6,249 nucleotides of DNA, from contig JASHZK010000394.1 in the NCBI GenBank assembly GCA_030042575.1, positions 1 to 6,249 of the forward strand, read 5' to 3'. Shown here piece after piece: positions 4,837 to 6,249 of this stretch. The notes under the pieces are model-generated. The model had not been told where the DNA came from. It saw only the letters and a list, made by a program, of their open reading frames with translations, and searched no databases. The translations under genes and the position numbers were made by a program. The stretch's first letter is position 1, and every line of letters starts with the position of its first letter. The stretch is from Acidimicrobiales bacterium (lineage in GTDB: Bacteria > Actinomycetota > Acidimicrobiia > Acidimicrobiales > UBA8190).

Positions 4837-6011
4837 GTCCCCGGTCGGCTCCCGGGCGCCGGGCCGTGATCGCCGGGGTGGCCACCTCGGACTATCCGTA
4901 TCTGCCCGACACGTCCGAGCACGCCGTGCACTGGCAGGCGGCCCAGCGCGCCCTCGACGACGCCGGTCTGTCGTGGACGGAGGTGGACGGACTGGCCACC
5001 ACGGGCTTCTTCCCCATGTACGCCACGGGTGTGGCCGAGTACCTGGGCCTGCACCCCACCTATCTGGACGAGACCAACATCGGCGGAGCGTCCTTCGAGC
5101 TGCTCGTGGAGCACGCCGCCCACGCCGTGGAGGCGGGGGCGGCCGAGGTGGTGCTCGTCACCTACGGAAGCGTGCAGCTCTCGACCATGGGTCGTCGCCT
5201 GGGCACGGGCGGAGGAGGGGGCGGGGGCATGGTCGGTCCGGCCATCTACGACGCCCTGTGGGGCAACACCCTCGTGGGCAGCTACGCCCTGGCCGCCCGC
5301 CGGCACATGCACCAGTACGGCACGACGCCCGAACAGCTGGCGGCGGTGGCCGTGACCATGCGGCAGCATGCCGCCCACAATCCCCAAGCGCAGTACCGCC
5401 AACCCATCACCGTCGAAGACGTCGTCTCCTCGCGCCTGGTGGCCGACCCCTTGCACAAGCTCGACTGCTGCGTCATCTCCGACGGCGGGGGGGCGTGCGT
5501 CGTGACCACGGCCGAGCGGGCTGCCGACCTTCGGCGCCAGCCCGTGTACGTGCTCGGCGCCGCCCACGCCACCACCCATCACCTGAACGTCTCCGCCGAC
5601 AGGGACCTCACCGTGTCGCCGGCGGCCACCAGTGGCCCCCTGGCCTGGGAGCGGGCAGGGGTGAAGCCGGCCGACGTGGACGTGGCTCAGCTCTACGACA
5701 GCTTCACCATCACGGTGGTGCTCACCGTCGAGGATCTCGGGTTCTGCGCCAAGGGAGAGGGGGGCGCCTTCGTGGAGGGAGACGGGCTGGGTATCGGAGG
5801 CCGGCTGCCCACCAACACCGACGGCGGCGGCCTGTCGGCCTGCCATCCCGGCATGCGCGGCATGTTCCTCATCGTCGAGGCCGTGCGCCAGCTGCGCGGT
5901 GAGGGCTTCCCCGAGACACAGGTGGCCGACGCCCGCATCGCCGTGGCCCACGGCACCGGCGGGATGCTCTCCACCGGCGCCACCCTCGTGCTCGGGAGGG
6001 ACCTGCCGTGA
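4833..6011 (+). CDS. Second thiolase-fold protein, lacks both catalytic cysteines
   Basis: 392 residues from the ATG overlapping the previous stop (ATGA). Segments in order: AVIAGVATSDYPYLPD (11-26), AAQRALDDAGLSWTEVDGLA (36-55), TNIGGASFELLVEHAAHAVE (81-100), RHMHQYGTTPEQLAAVAVT (157-175), a D-C-C-V-I-S-D-G-G-G-A-C region (211-222), VAQLYDSFT (284-292) and NTDGGGLSACHPGMRG (328-343). H338-P339 matches the catalytic GHP His of thiolases. Aligning helix spacing from TNIGGASFE puts G85 at the nucleophilic Cys. The C-terminal Cys position is H373 (VAHGTGG). It therefore differs from the upstream paralogue, which has Tyr instead of this His. It is probably non-thiolytic (aldol/Claisen-type or acyl-binding), in complex with the following DUF35 protein. 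A Gly run (125-132) is encoded by a G-rich tract. Exact reaction unknown. Confidence 0.88.
   Translation: MSPRSAPGRRAVIAGVATSDYPYLPDTSEHAVHWQAAQRALDDAGLSWTEVDGLATTGFFPMYATGVAEYLGLHPTYLDETNIGGASFELLVEHAAHAVEAGAAEVVLVTYGSVQLSTMGRRLGTGGGGGGGMVGPAIYDALWGNTLVGSYALAARRHMHQYGTTPEQLAAVAVTMRQHAAHNPQAQYRQPITVEDVVSSRLVADPLHKLDCCVISDGGGACVVTTAERAADLRRQPVYVLGAAHATTHHLNVSADRDLTVSPAATSGPLAWERAGVKPADVDVAQLYDSFTITVVLTVEDLGFCAKGEGGAFVEGDGLGIGGRLPTNTDGGGLSACHPGMRGMFLIVEAVRQLRGEGFPETQVADARIAVAHGTGGMLSTGATLVLGRDLP
5201..5227 (+). other. G-rich tract fitting a G-quadruplex pattern, inside the second thiolase-fold gene
   Basis: G runs lie at 5201-5203, 5207-5209, 5217-5221 and 5223-5227 with loops of 3, 7 and 1 bases. 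It encodes the Gly-rich segment around residues 124-132. In DNA this rich in G+C such a pattern can arise from glycine codons alone. Confidence 0.4.
5994..6000 (+). promoter_or_regulatory. Ribosome binding site of the second DUF35 gene
   Basis: GGGAGGG lies seven bases before the GTG at 6008. It supports that start over the in-frame ATG at 6032, which has no comparable site. Confidence 0.7.
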
Positions 6012-6249
6012 CCTCGCTTCGGCCGGGCGACATGCGCCCGCTCGACGCCGTGCCCGGCGAGCGCCCTCCCAAGCCCCGCCCCGCCCCCGTCCCCGAGCCC
6101 GAGTCGGCCGAGTTCTGGTCCGCCGCCCGCCACGGGCGCCTGCTCGTCCAGCGATGCGTGACCAACGGCCATCACCAGCTCTACCCGCGGGACCACTGCG
6201 TCGTCTGCCGCAGCGAGGTGTCGTGGGTGGAGGCCAGTGGGCGGGCCAC
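6008..6249 (+). CDS. Second DUF35 zinc-ribbon/OB-fold protein, N-terminal part, runs off right edge
   Basis: The frame opens at a GTG overlapping the previous stop (GTGA, 6008-6011) and continues to the window edge, giving 80 residues. After a Pro/Arg-rich start (P-P-K-P-R-P-A-P-V-P, about 20-29) comes ESAEFWSAARHGRLLVQRC, the usual DUF35 N-terminal helix. Next is the zinc-ribbon region R-C-V-T-N-G-H-H-Q-L-Y-P-R-D-H-C-V-V-C, which aligns without gaps to the ribbon of the first DUF35 protein. Three of the four Cys ligands are present; the second is Asn, with two His nearby. The OB-fold is only beginning at the edge. It is presumably the partner of the second thiolase-fold protein. An ATG at 6032 is an alternative start eight codons later. 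Confidence 0.85.
   Translation, partial: MTSLRPGDMRPLDAVPGERPPKPRPAPVPEPESAEFWSAARHGRLLVQRCVTNGHHQLYPRDHCVVCRSEVSWVEASGRA

Noticed and set aside
3330..5951. Very long minus-strand open frame (873 codons) opposite the thiolase-fold and DUF35 genes
   Set aside because: It lies antisense to three well-supported genes. Its product is a Gly/His/Arg/Ala-rich string with no recognisable domain. Long antisense frames are expected where third positions are nearly all G or C.
1..6249. tRNA or rRNA genes, CRISPR arrays, insertion sequences, attachment sites, rho-independent terminators
   Set aside because: I read both strands and found no cloverleaf-like sequence, spaced repeats, transposase motifs or hairpin plus T-run. 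The window is almost entirely coding.

Overview
This window reads as a compact catabolic operon from a very GC-rich bacterium. The third codon positions are almost all G or C, GTG starts are common, and genes overlap by 4 bp. This fits an actinobacterium, perhaps a mycobacterial/Frankia-type or Acidimicrobiia-like lineage. The taxonomic guess rests on composition and gene families only. Nearly every base is coding, and no RNA genes, insertion sequences or CRISPR arrays are visible.

Layout: a 5'-partial-in-window amidohydrolase (COG2159 type) runs leftward from base 356 off the left edge. A short divergent control region (about 357-445) separates it from six rightward genes. In order these are two family III (CaiB/BaiF) CoA-transferases, a thiolase-fold protein, a DUF35 zinc-ribbon/OB-fold protein, a second thiolase-fold protein, and a second DUF35 protein cut by the right edge. 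The five junctions between the six genes are GTGA, GTGA, a 1-nt gap, ATGA and GTGA, so the set is almost certainly one translationally coupled transcript.

How they may work together: two adjacent CoA-transferases could form a heteromeric enzyme that moves CoA onto a carboxylic acid, as BbsE/BbsF do in toluene breakdown. Each thiolase-fold protein is paired with its own DUF35 protein, as in BbsB/BbsA and in the actinobacterial steroid side-chain aldolase Ltp2-ChsH2(DUF35). Neither thiolase-fold protein has the nucleophilic cysteine. The first carries tyrosines where Ltp2-type retro-aldolases have them, including a Tyr in place of the thiolase His of the GHP motif. The second keeps an HP motif but replaces both cysteines. 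The window therefore suggests CoA activation followed by non-classical carbon-carbon cleavage of acyl-CoA thioesters, possibly of branched, alicyclic or steroid/terpenoid-like substrates. The substrate cannot be read from the sequence.

The divergent region holds a plausible promoter (CTGACA, 19 bp, TATCGT) whose two hexamers are each overlapped by an operator-like palindrome. This suggests control by a TetR-type or similar repressor encoded elsewhere, and possibly a leaderless transcript beginning at the GTG at 446.
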